Source of the DNA: Sternotherus odoratus
Lineage: Eukaryota; Chordata; Testudines; Kinosternidae
DNA: 64,000 nucleotides
Assembly: GCA_032164245.1 (NCBI GenBank)
Contig: JAVMKO010000003.1
Span: 44,642,890-44,706,889, forward strand
Direction of reading: 5' to 3'
In this document: piece after piece, positions 1 to 12,500 of the stretch
Numbering within the stretch: the stretch's first letter is position 1
How the letters are laid out: each line of letters begins with the position of its first letter
Notes under the pieces: generated by a model
Seen by the model: the letters and a program-made list of their open reading frames with translations, nothing else
What the model was told of the DNA's origin: nothing
The model's database searches: none
Made by a program: the position numbers and the translations under genes

Positions 1-263
1 AGTTGTCTCCGGATCGCATTCCTCTGCAGACTGTACAGCATAAAATCCACAACAGTGCGTGAGGTCCGCACAATGGCCAGTACTGCAGCGGTGGCATCAG
101 CAGGCTCCATGCTTACAGTGCTATGGCGTTAGCAAAGTGCGTAGAAAGGGCACGAATAATGGGATGTCTACCCACAGTACACCGCTCAAAATGGGGTCGG
201 CGGCACGAAAAAAGGAAATCAACTTAAAGGAAATCGACCTACTGCTGTAGTGAAGACATACCC
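1..263 (-). mobile_element. PIF/Harbinger terminal fragment, cut by the window edge
   Basis: The sequence resembles 53503-54011 of the Harbinger element in this window, with an internal deletion. It shares the block coding the N-terminal transposase region and the terminal ATCGACCTACTGCTGTAG followed by TGAAGACATACCC. The element end is followed by TTA, a typical PIF/Harbinger target trinucleotide. It lies in ASRGL1 intron 5. A run of 17 G at 327-343 follows outside the element. Confidence 0.8.
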
Positions 264-448
264 TTAGTCCTGCCACTTCATGTGTGTTTTGAGATAATCT
301 AACCATAAATGGCAGGGAAACCTTTTGGGGGGGGGGGGGGGGGCGGGGGTGGAGGGGATGGGAACTCCATTGTTAAGAGTACAATTTACATAAACCAGTT
401 AGTTCCAGTCTTACTTTCCTTCATCTTACTGGAAAGTTTAGATTGTAC

Positions 449-559
449 CTTGTTCCATGTGATAGAGAATAAGTCGGGCTAGGACCACTTTCATAATGCT
501 TTCTCCATGTCCTGTGGTAGAGACGGCACCAACATGGTTATCAGCGTAGCCTCCACTTC
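449..559 (-). CDS. ASRGL1: ASRGL1 coding exon 5 (residues 202-238 plus one base)
   Basis: The acceptor GAGCAG precedes base 559 and the donor GTACAA starts at 448. The translation reads [20 protein letters not shown], then continues [17 protein letters not shown]. Thr217 in STTGHGE corresponds to human Thr219, part of the active site. The exon ends in phase 1, so the reading continues into an exon outside the window. Confidence 0.94.
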
Positions 560-3500
560 CTGCTCAAAGAAAAAGCATAACACTAAAGCTTTAGAGCAAA
601 AGAGATTTACAAGCAATGCATGACTTCAAATCACAGGTCAATTTCTAAAGTTCTGGAGGTCCTTTTTGCTTCTAGGGACAAAAACCTGAAAGTTCCTATG
701 TGACATCTTTGTTTCTGATTTCTTCCTCAAAGTTTCAACAACAGTGTGAGAAGTCAGCCACAGCTGGAAGAGGCTGGTTGCCGAGTTATAGGGTTGGAAA
801 GATAATGGCATAATGAGAAAGGAGGAATAATGTGGAGTCTGATGTTGGAATAGGAAGGAGTGAGCATTAATTGTAGCCCGATCAGTAACAGATAGATGGA
901 GGAGAGGCATGTAGGGAAAACAAGATGGAAAGGCAGGCAGGGTGATGGTGGGAAAACAGGAAGTCAGAAGTGCTGGACCTGCACTAATGACTGACTGGCA
1001 AGGGAGGTGCACTGCAGGAATGTGGTGATCAATAGGCTGCAGAGAGGTGGTAAGAGCCAGCCAGGTAGCAGCACTAAGATTCCACTGTGACAGATCATGG
1101 GAGAAAAGCCCGAACAGGAGAGCTGCTTCCAAATTAGCTTTGTAAATTCAAAAGCCTGCACTGACCCAGGAGTGCAGCAAACTTGCTGATTTCAGAGGAT
1201 CCCCCATGTGCCATTGTTTAAGCAACAGGTGATTGTGCCTCTCCATGGGTCACTAGAACCAGCATCAAAGTTAAGGTCCTACAGCCACCTGATATCCCAA
1301 CTCTTACCTAAAACAAGCACTCAATGAACTTTTTTTTAAAAAAAAGTCAATTTAGGGCTTGTGAATGGTGCAATTCATAGTTACAGTGTCAGGAGCCATG
1401 AAAAACTAAGTCAAATTATCAGTTGCTTATACTTTTAAAATTCTTTGAATTAAAAGAAAACAGTAGAAAATCTTGCATTCAGAAGACATGGTTTCCAACA
1501 TGCTCCTTTTTATGAATGTTGAGCCTCCCCCTGAAAAATGAACCTTAAAATGGCCACATACTGATGATGCTCTTGGAGAGAGAAAAGTCGTGGCAGACAA
1601 TATTTTTGAACAGGAAGCTCCTGCAGACCCCTGGAAGCCACACATTTGGTGCCTTATTCCTGCAGACCACCGGGGAGACCATGACTCCATGTGGGGCAAT
1701 TACATCACCCTTGCCAAGCATTAGGAGACTGGTTAGGGGCCTTAAGATGTTGTTCAGGGATCAACCAAAATCTCTCCCCCCTCCTGCAATCCTATTCAGG
1801 CTTTAATATCTGCCAAGCCTAAGGCAGCTCTTTGTTAGTGCAGGTGAGTTTTGAGGGATCCCATTGAAACAATTAAGGCAGATCAATCCCCAACTAGTGT
1901 CCTAAGACTCGTGGGGGATGGACCCTGATGAGCCTCCTACACAGCAGAGGGATGAACTTGAGGTCCTCAGGAGAAGCAGAATGCTCTCATGTTGCTGATC
2001 CCCCTTCCCATCACCACCACTACTTCATTTCATGCCCCCTTAACTACTGGCTCTCTTCTCTACCATTCTGTCCCCTTCCCATTCTATATGCTGATTATCT
2101 TCATTGTATCTGCTGAGGTAGATATTTGCCCTGGGCCTTTGGACGTGCATAGGATAGGATAACTACAGTTAGCATGGAGTTTAGGATGGAGAGCGGCAGA
2201 GAGTGAAAGGTTTTCCTCCTTCCCACCCAAAAAGGGACACAACTTCCCTCCCTATGTTGCCATGTTTTATTCTGAAACGCCCTCAAGAACCCTGCATGCA
2301 TAACAGGATTGCTGGATGGTTACAAGAGTTTTGTTCTTTGAGGTTTCTGATAAGTGACTATCTTGTTGATTACTACGAAGAACAAGCTAGTTAGTATTGC
2401 ACTGAATGATGCTCAGCTTCATTCTTCTTCTAACACTAGCTCCAAAATGCAGGGGCCTTGAAGATCTGTGATGGGGCAGAGAAGCTCCACACCAGAATGG
2501 TTAAGGAGAGCCACTTTGCTATAACTGCAGCCAATACCAAGCCTGCATATTCCAAGGAATAACAGGAGAGCCTGGCTCAGCTGAGTGGCCAGTCAGGAAG
2601 AAGAACAGTTTCCTGCATGAAGGGAGCTCTGCTTGCAGGGTTACATAAAGAAGGATGGGCTTGCTAGCTGGAGCAGCCACTGGAGAGGAGCAGTTAGGTC
2701 CCAGGAGCAAATAACAGACTGTGTGGGAGACAAGCCCAAAGAGAAGAACAGGGGTGCCTGATGGGAAGATGGGGGGAGAAGACGGGGACAGCCAATGATT
2801 GAGTTGCATTTGCTTTTTGTTTCTGAACTTCTTGGGGCTAAGCCCCTCCACCCACTCCAGAGGGGGATAAGATTGAAGGTACAACTAGCTGGTAGATCAG
2901 AGGTAGGCAGCCTCCTTTCCTGCCTCTCACCCAGAAGACCTGAAGCTGCATGGAGATGTCCAAAAGGTGCACAAGGAGGCACTGTTCTTGCCATGCTGCT
3001 CCAATTTGAATGAGACAAAGCTTAAGGAAAAGGCAATTTAGGATGAGCAGAGGATCATGCTGGTTCAGATCAAGTTGCATACCATGCTGAAAATAGTCAG
3101 TGGACACCATAATTGCCTGCGAGCTCAGCAATTCTGGATAAAAGGCAATGGTGGCTCTGAGTCTACTAATCAGCCGCTGCGAGCAGAAGTGCTCTTCAAG
3201 TTTGGAACATCTTTTACTAAAAATATTGCTTTTCCAGTTCCATGGAAGAACTATGAAGCAATCACCAAATACAAGCCTGTTCCTATTAGAGGAACTCAGT
3301 CGAGAAAGATAAAGAGACTTTAGCTATGGATGAGAGAATTCTTATAACATTTCCTCTCATCTGCTCCCCACCGCCATGCTTTCCGTGGCTCTTGATGAAC
3401 GGGAACTTATTGCTTTAATGAAATTCCAATGGGTGTTGCACCTGATATACATGGTATACATGGGAGAAGAATCTGGTGCATCCAGTTAATTTTACACATT

Positions 3501-6500
3501 AGTTTTGACCCTTTTCTTTGGGGACAACTGAATTAACCACCATCTGAGCAACTAATAGAGCCTTGGAGGGGAGCAAGGTGCAATTTTATCTGTGTTGCAA
3601 GGGAGCATAGCAGATGAGGCCTTGGTTTTTGCATAAGAGTATCACAGTATAAAGGGAATCAGAGAGGTAGCCGTGTTAGTCTGGAATAGCAGAGGTAACC
3701 AAGTCCTGTGGCACCTTAAACACTAACTATAAAGTTTTGAAGCATAAGCTTTCGTGGGCTAATACCCACTTAAGGGAAGGGACCAGATAGGGAAACCCCA
3801 GACCATACTGTTTCCAGAAAAAGGGGGAGTGTCTCCTATTTCTGTTTGTTCAGACCTACCAGAAAGCTGGACAGTAAGTACAAAACATCTACCCCCACCT
3901 GCAGCTTTCTGGCTGTGTGGAAAGAGCAGTTGTTAAAAGGATAAACTGATTCATTTTAGTATGTTTAAATTTAAGCCTCAATTCTAGAACAGCTAGTGTC
4001 AATGTTTCATTTCAATCATAGAAAACGTGAGTGTTAATTGATTTAATTTACTCGTACCTATGCATGCTGAATCGCCGACCCGGCCAACCAGTTTATTAGT
4101 GAGTCCCCCAGTGGATGTTGCACAAGCTACATTTCCTGCATTGTCTATAGCAACAGCACCAACTGTTCCAGGGTCTCTGCCAAGATTAATATTACACAGA
4201 ATTAGGCAGGGTTAAGAATACTTACCAAAGCATGTTGTGTCCATTCTGCAGGTAGCTTTTACAAATGTGAGATTACAACAGAAGTTTACAATTGAATATC
4301 ATTAACTTTAATCTAGCCTCATGTCAGAATCACTTAATTTTCATATAATTGTTTTTTTTAAATGTAGGGAGTTTCATTATGAAAAACCACTATCCATTTC
4401 AGATAACAAGCAATATGTAACAATTCTGACACAGTATCAATTTTAGAATTGATAGCACAGATGTCAAACTCTTGGACATTGCCAGCAGATCAAGGGACGT
4501 GATCGCTCCCTGCTACTTGACATTGGTGAGAGCTCATCTGGAGCACTGTGTCCAGTTTTGGGGCCCACACTATAAGAAGGATGTGGATAAATTGGAAAGA
4601 GTCCAGCAGAGGGCAACAAAAATGATTAGGGGGCTGGAGTACATGACTTATGAGGAGAGGCTGAGGGAACTGGGATTGTTTAATCTACAGAAGAGATGAC
4701 TGAGGGGGGATTTGATAGCTGCTTTCAACTATCTGAAAGGGGGTTCCAAAGAGGATGGATCTAGACTGTTCTCAGTGGTAGCAGATGACAGAACAAGGAA
4801 TAATGGTCTCATGTTGCAGTGGGGGAGGTTTAGGTTGGATATTAGGAAAATCTTTTTCACTAGGAGGGTGGTGAAGCACTGGAATGGGTTACCCTAGGCA
4901 GGTGGTGAAATCTCCTTCCTTAGAGGTTTTTAAGGTCAGGCTTGACAAAGCCCTGCCTGGGATGATTTAGTTGGGGATTGGTCCTGCTTTGAGCAGAGGG
5001 TTGGACTAGATGACCTCCTGAGGTCCCTTCCAACCCTGATATTCTATAAATCTGTGACTATTTAATCTATTTATCTGATCTCCCCATGATAAATTGATAC
5101 AGTATGAAAGCTTTCATTTGGAAATAAATAAAAAAAAATATTAGCCCTCCTGACTGTAAAGATAATTTTTCAAAGGGGACCTACTAAAGCTCTGAATTAG
5201 CCTGAAACAGAAACTCAGAAGTGGGAATTCCCTCCACCGTTCCAACTGGATGAGAGCTCTAAAGCCTAGTGATGATACATGCAAAAGATAAATGAATAAA
5301 GAAATAGCAGTCATCCTAAAAATGCCCTGTATCGCTCCCCCACATAGACTGGCAAGTCCGTGCCACTTCCCGCAGCTCCCATTGGGTGGGAACGGCGAAC
5401 CATGGCCACTGGGAGCTGTGGGCAGCCATGCAGTGGACGGTCAACATAAACTGTCTCACGGCCCACCGGTGGATTACCCTGACGGGCTGCATATGACCCA
5501 CCAACTGCAGTTTGCCCATTTCTAATCTAAAGCCTAAAATGTGTGAGTCAGTTTGAAGTGACAGAAACAGCTACAAGCAGGACTGAGAACTCTTTATTCA
5601 GAATATCACCATGTTGAATCATCACTCATTTTTGAAGTCTGTTGCCATCCTGTTGTTATGTTCTCAGCCCTTTAGACTTTACAAATTATACCCAGTGGTA
5701 TACAGGCTACAGTAAGACATGTATTTATGTCATGCCAAGAGTCCTAGACTGCTGTGATATTGGAGATAACTCAACCATTCAACCACCCTCACTCCACAAC
5801 CAATTTACATACAACAGTTGCATTGGTTGTATAAGGGAGATGGCACATATGGCATATTACTTGGCCCAGCTGCCATAATCCTTCCAAACCACTCACCCAA
5901 CACAACCAGCACACATAATCCCAAACACACACAGCCCCTTAGTGCAGTACACTCCACTCACTTGCCACCTCACAAATCCAAACATCTCCCAGAACAATCC
6001 CTGAGACCCAAAGCAACACAACTAGGATACACAGTGACCACATACACCACTCTGAAGTCTGAGTCAGTGCAAAGCCAGTAAAACAGAATGGTTGAGAGGT
6101 CTTTCGGTTTAGAAGATCACTAGGTTCAAGCCTCACTGGGATTCGTGGTCTATTACCCAACTACTATTACCCATTACTCAACTAGTAGCTGAAAGTCCAT
6201 GCTGTTGCATGGTTCTAATTAGTTAAGAATATATCTTCACCCTGTCTACAGCATGAGCTTGGCTGTCCTCTGATGTACTTTGTGTCATAGTACTGTACTA
6301 CATAACAAAATAGCTAAGTAACAATACAGAATACATTCTCTTTCTATTAGGGAGTTTTTGCCCCCTTCCACTGTCACAAGATTGAAGCTCAAACAGTTAG
6401 TATTATTAAACCCCACTCCCCACTGAAAAGGTCAGTCATTTTGATAGCTGGTTATTCTCCTGTTTTCTCCCCATCCCCCATTTTATTATTAAAAAGTTTC

Positions 6501-9500
6501 TTTCTTTCTTTCAAACATCTTTCATTCTGCTGCTGCCTCCTACCCTCACTCTCTGCTAATGGCTTTGTTTTTCTTCCTCATCCCTCACCTCCCTGGTTTT
6601 TAGGCTGTTTTAACAGTGCATTTTTAATCACCACACTTTCTGGTCTGCTTGTTTTCTCAGTGAACAAGCACCACTGCCAAACCCTGAAGTGGGGAACTAT
6701 TATCAAATTTTGGTAGATTATAAATTAATTGTTTGATCCATTTTAAAACAAATCCCAGTCTATCTTGGTTATGCAGACTTATGGATAAATATTTATGTTC
6801 TGCCAGGGTCTGGCTGTTGGTTTAGCAGTGGAGAAAGTGCCTCATTTAAACCGCAGCTCTCCTTTGGAGAGTCACTCTATATAGATGGCACTTCCTTGCG
6901 CACCAGATCGGCTCAGTGTTTTTGTTCAGGACTATCTGCTAACTTCAGCTGAAATATTCTTTCCTCACCTGCCAATGGTGGAGGGCCTGTGCTGCTAAGT
7001 GAGCATGAGCTGGATTCTCTTTCTTCTTCAGCATCAACGAGATTATTTCCCAAATTTCTTCAGTTACACTTGAGCAAGCCTACTGAAGGTTGCCCATATA
7101 TGAAGGAGATAATTTGCAAACCACATGGAAGCACATGTGTATGTCAGGACAGAATTAACCCTACAGAACTACTTTCAGATCCCACAGGGAGTCTGCATGG
7201 CTGCCAGTTAGAGAAACCACTTACTGATACCACAAACTGAGTGTATGAGACACATTAGACAGTGTAACATTTTTTGTGCAGTACCTACTTTTTCAACTCC
7301 TGAGGGTTAGAATCTGGCTCAAGGTTCTTGATCCATCTCTCCCTGGATCTTTCCGTTATAAGTTTCTCCCCTGGAATCTCAGGAACATCCATGGCCTTGG
7401 CAAAAAGGCTTGCCCCATGGTCAGTCAGCAACATGTGTTCTGTCTGACAGGGACAGAAAAGAAACTCTTGACACAAATTGGAGTTCAGTACTGATCTGTA
7501 CAGTTTTATATAAACACTTCATTGTTTTAAAAAATGTATTCAAAGGCAGTTTTTGTTTTAACTTCTTGGAAACCAATAAAAGGCACAATTGTGGCCCCAA
7601 CGCTGCTCCCATTGACTTAGCTAGGAGTATGTTTGGATTCCCATGTGCTTTTTTGGTGGAACAGTAGGATTTTGGATTCAATAATGCAAAAAACCCCAAA
7701 ACAAAATAATTAGCATTAACAGAATATAATTGCCTTCAAACATTCAATACTCATTAGATGAGAAAAACAGAATTCACTCATACCAGTTTTTTTTTCTGGA
7801 ACTAGATAGGATACTGCTATTGTGATCCTTTATAGAACTGGTAACAAAGAGTCCTGTGGCATCTTAAAGACTAGCTAAAGTATTGAAGCATAAGCTTTCG
7901 TGAGCTAATACCCACTTCGTCGGATGCATGCAGTGGAAGTGCATCTGACGAAGTGGGTATTAGCCCACGAAAGCTTATGCTTCAATACTTTAGTTAGTCT
8001 TTAAGGTGCCACAGGACTCTTTGTTACCTCTACTATTCCAGACTAACATGGCTACCTCTCTGATTCTTTATAGAACTGGTTTTGCAATTTCTTCCAATCA
8101 GTCATTGGTATTTTGCTTACCTACATGACTGGTTTGACCAGGTCACTGAACAACCTAAAGAACTATTTATATTCTAAGAGCAATATGCTCAGTGGTGACC
8201 TGCAGAAAAAAATATATTTTGTTCAAATGTTGTTGTTCCTTGTAAATAGTAAAATAATAATCCTAAACATCACATACTAACATTTTTCTTTACATCTAAA
8301 ATAACTAAATTGATGTTAACCCACCTCCAAAATATCTATTGATCTTAGGCCTAGCTCCTGTCATTATGTATGCAAATACCATTGCCGCAGAGTACCTGAA
8401 TCAGTTATCACATCTGAAGCCAAGCACTTCTTACTGCAGTAAGGCCCTGATTCAGCAAAGCACTTAAGCTCAGATTTAGGACGTAGTGAAGTAAATGGGA
8501 CTTAAGTACATATTCTTAAAGTTAAGTACATGCTTAAGAATGAATGTACAGAAAGTACAAGAAAGAAGGTACAGGCCTGAATGAATGTCCTCAAACTTCT
8601 GAATCTCTTCCTATTCCTCCAAAAACATGTCGATGAATTTACTCAACGTACCACTTCTGTCATTCTGCTTTACTACAAGTTTAGAACTTTCTGACAGAAT
8701 GAGGGGGAAAAAATTTAAAACAAGAAAAATATTTAAAAACATTAAAGTCCAAACTCTTTAACTAGTGCCTATCCTGAGCACCTTGGCTGGATCCAGGCAG
8801 TTTTGTAGAAGGGAGAATTTGACCCTAAGAGTCTGATCCTATGAGATGCTGAGTGCCCTGAACTCCCACTAACTTTTAAGGTTGTGACATGAAAAAACAA
8901 CAACCCAAAACACCTCCACCCTGACACAAATGCCAGGACACAGTGTTTCACTATTACTTAGTAGCAACCTTGAAACCCAACACAGGCAACCTGACTTTAA
9001 ATGGCCTGGGGTCCATCACAGGGAGTGTTACAATCTTAGTGTTAAATGTTGCAAACATTTACACATGTGAGTACCTTTACTTTAGTCCCGTGATTAGCCC
9101 CCTTGCATGCACTTATTGTGAGCACAGGCATTTGCAAGATCATGACTTTAAGGTACATCTGCACGCACTGGAATAAAAGAGCCACAGCGTGACTGCCACT
9201 GGCCAGTATTGGCCGACTCAAGACTCACAGGACTCAGGGCAGTAAAACTGCTGTGGGACATTCACACTCGGGCTGGAGCCCTGGCTCTGGGACTCCATGA
9301 GAAGGGAGAGTTACAGAGCCCAGCCTCCAGCCCCAACCTGAATGTCTACACAGCAATTTTGAAGCCCCACCGCCTGAACCTCGTGAGCCTGAGTCAGTTG
9401 ACTGAGGCCAGCCACAGGTGTTTTAATTGCCAGGTAGACACACCCTCACCGTCAAGCACTTTTAACATTTTTTTTATTGTCAGACTGAGTCCTTATTCAT

Positions 9501-12500
9501 GAGAACACAGACATGGAACAATTTTCACTGTAGAAGTGGAGGCATGAGACAGGAGTTTTCTGTGTCTTCATAACAATGGACAACACTGTTTTATAAACTG
9601 AGTGATGTTACCAAACAATAGAGGATGTACCTGCACTGCGAGCCTATTAACATTTGTCAGGGAGAAGAATAAAGACAGTGTATTCAGACAAAGCTGAAAT
9701 GATCTTATATTTTGCTGAACAAAACTTCTTTTGTGCAATACTGCCCCCCTATGCCTTTGTAACTAACCCACTAGCAACCTGTGTTCCAAAACCACCGAGA
9801 ATTAGAGTGAGAACAGAGACACATTTAAACACAGACATGTCAAAGAAAATTTTAAGAAGTCTCCCTCCAACACCTGCTCTCTTCTGCCTCCCGCCAACAA
9901 AATGCAGATGGGCAATGGAAACCTCTTCACTGTATTTATTTAAGAAGTGAACATAAACTCTCTTTTAAAATCAATCACTTGTAGCCATTAAATGTCTAAA
10001 TAAACAACTTTGTTTTATATGCCCTATTAGGTCATTTAATTTTTAAAAGTTTGTTTAGCAAAGCAGCTCTCAGGTGTTCCCAGCATGCACTGCTCTGCTG
10101 ATGCCTTCACACCTTAGAATAAGTTCTGAACTGGAAATCTTTGCCAAAAGAGGGGAGTGCCACAGGGGCCCGTTCCTTTAAGCTAACTCTTACCAGGAAT
10201 AAATATAGAGGTCTTCAGTGTTTCTTCTATAGCACTTTTCTAAAAGGTTTGTTTATTTAAGAATCTTATTGCATAGCCTACAGCAGAAAAAACAGCTGGA
10301 ATATTGAAAAATGGTCTTCCCCTTCCTCTAGAGAGGTAGATACAATGCTCGCTTCTCCCACCACCTCTTTTTTCCATGGCCTCTTAAATATGTTTGTTAA
10401 ATTGGATTCACTTAACATTGTGACTTTAAGTGAAACTTTTTCAGGAACATAACTACAATATTAAGTGAGGAGTTCCTGTACAATCTTTGTTTATTTGAGT
10501 TCTTTTTCCCTGAGAATGCCGAATAATTTTTTCATTTTTGGATGACTATTTTCACACACATATACCCTGTACAAAAGTTTTCTATTTCTGTTCATTGCAA
10601 ATAATAATTTAACAGGAACTGCCTACAAAGGATTTGTTGGCTCAGTACATTACTACTAAGCCTTTCACCTCTAGATATTTCTCAATTCTGTCTTATGGTA
10701 AATCATCAGTTAAAGTTATTCTAGTACTCTCACTTTCATCCACATCACAACATCATAGGGTGACCAGACAGCAAGTATGAAAAATCAGGATGGGGGTGGG
10801 GGGTAATAGGAGCCTGTATAAGGAAGAGACCCAAAAATCAGGACTGTCCCTATAAAATTGGGAGTACATTTTATGAGAAAATAAAATCTCATTGTTTTGT
10901 TTTGTCAGAATAATACAAGCAGTATGTTCCTGTATAGTAGCTTCTATTACTTAAAAATCTAGCCTCAATATCGTTCAAAGACTTCCCCATTACTGTAGGG
11001 AAAGATAGGCGAGTAAATAATACCATACAGCTCTTGAAAAGCACCTTTCATAAGTAGCTCTCAGAACACTTCACAAAAGGGGAGGAGGAGCAGTATAATT
11101 ATCCCCATTTTACAGATGAGGAAACTGAGGCACAGAGTAGGGAAGTGATTTGTCCAAGGTCACCTGGTAGGTCAGCGGCAGAGCTGGAACCAGAACCTGG
11201 GTCTCCAGAGTCCTTGTTCTGTGACCTGAGATGGCCTTTTCAAGCGTGTTACTATTAGCCTAACTCTGCACCCACTCAAGTCAAAAGGTGGTTTTACCAT
11301 TCAAAGACAATAGCCAAATCAGAACTTTTATTTTTTGAAACATGAATTACCAAGAGTTAAAGGTGACCTGTTTAAAAAAGAACAAACCACCACCTTTTTA
11401 GAATGTTTAGAATGTTCTTTTAGAATATTGAGAAAGACCTGGAAATATCCTCTCAGGCTTATTTTTACATTAGAAATGTTAGGCCATCTCTCCTGGTTTT
11501 GCCAAGATGACTCTATGAACGTCTGTACAATGAATGTGAGAAACATCACAGGTGAATGAAATCTTAGTAACTGAGTGAAAAGGGGACTTTTTGTCAGAAT
11601 CCTTAAAGAAAACCAATCTAGATTTTATATTAATATTATTTATATATAATTTGTTTAATCCAATGTTTTGATGACAAACATTTTGGTGGAATGCTCTCTT
11701 TGTTAGAGATTCAAACTCCCTATTCTTCTCTTAAGGACTAAGGCAGCTTCCACTCCAGTTCTCAAGTCCTTCAAGAAGCCTTTCAGGACAAGTCTTAATA
11801 TTTTTGATCATACTATGTTACAAGAAGAAAAACAAATACCTTTGCAATCCCACATATTCAGACTTTTATAGATCATGAAAGGGGGTGTGGGGAATATTTG
11901 TACCCCTTTGTAAGTGACCTTTAAAATAGCCAGGAGACTAAGGTAAAAAGCATGAAAAATAAACCCACTTAGGCCTTGTCTACATGAAAATATTTCTTTC
12001 CCTTGTTCATCTGTGGTAGAGCTGCACTGGTACTATTAATAGTGTAAATTCTAGTTTAGACAGGGTTACAAACTCTTTTAATCACCACGTCATATAATCA
12101 ATCCTAGCTGTGGTAAAAAACAGTGACACTCAGTGTACGCTAGAGTTTTTCTATTGGTTGTAACACTGTAGCTATGCTATTGGTGAAAAACAGGCAAATA
12201 AGTTCCTCATGTAGATACCCATTAAGAAACACTTGTTACTGGAGAAAAATGACACAACAGTTAACATGTAGTCAAGTCCAGATGCTCATGAGTTTATTTG
12301 CCAAATATACTGATACATTATTTGTGTTCAAACAAGTTCAGTTACCGCAAGTTGCATGTTTCACTATCTGCTCCTAGTGCAAAGTTGCAGTGCTCATCTG
12401 TGACATCACTAGTCTTTCCAGATCAATCATCTGATTATTTCCACAAAATCTTAAAGTGGAAGTGGAAAGGTTATCTAGTGTAATCTATTAAGCCATCTAA

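Larger units (their letters stand above)
4177..7288 (-). other. ASRGL1 intron 3
   Basis: The intron holds a CR1 3' end (4482-5057) and a hAT fragment (5325-5525). From 5526 to 7288 I recognise no repeat or exon. Confidence 0.75.

Noticed and set aside
6085..6170. tRNA-like words (TGGTTGAGAGGTC, GGTTCAAGCC)
   Set aside because: A-box-like and B-box-like words are present, but I cannot form a cloverleaf and there is no SINE body; chance or a very old relic.
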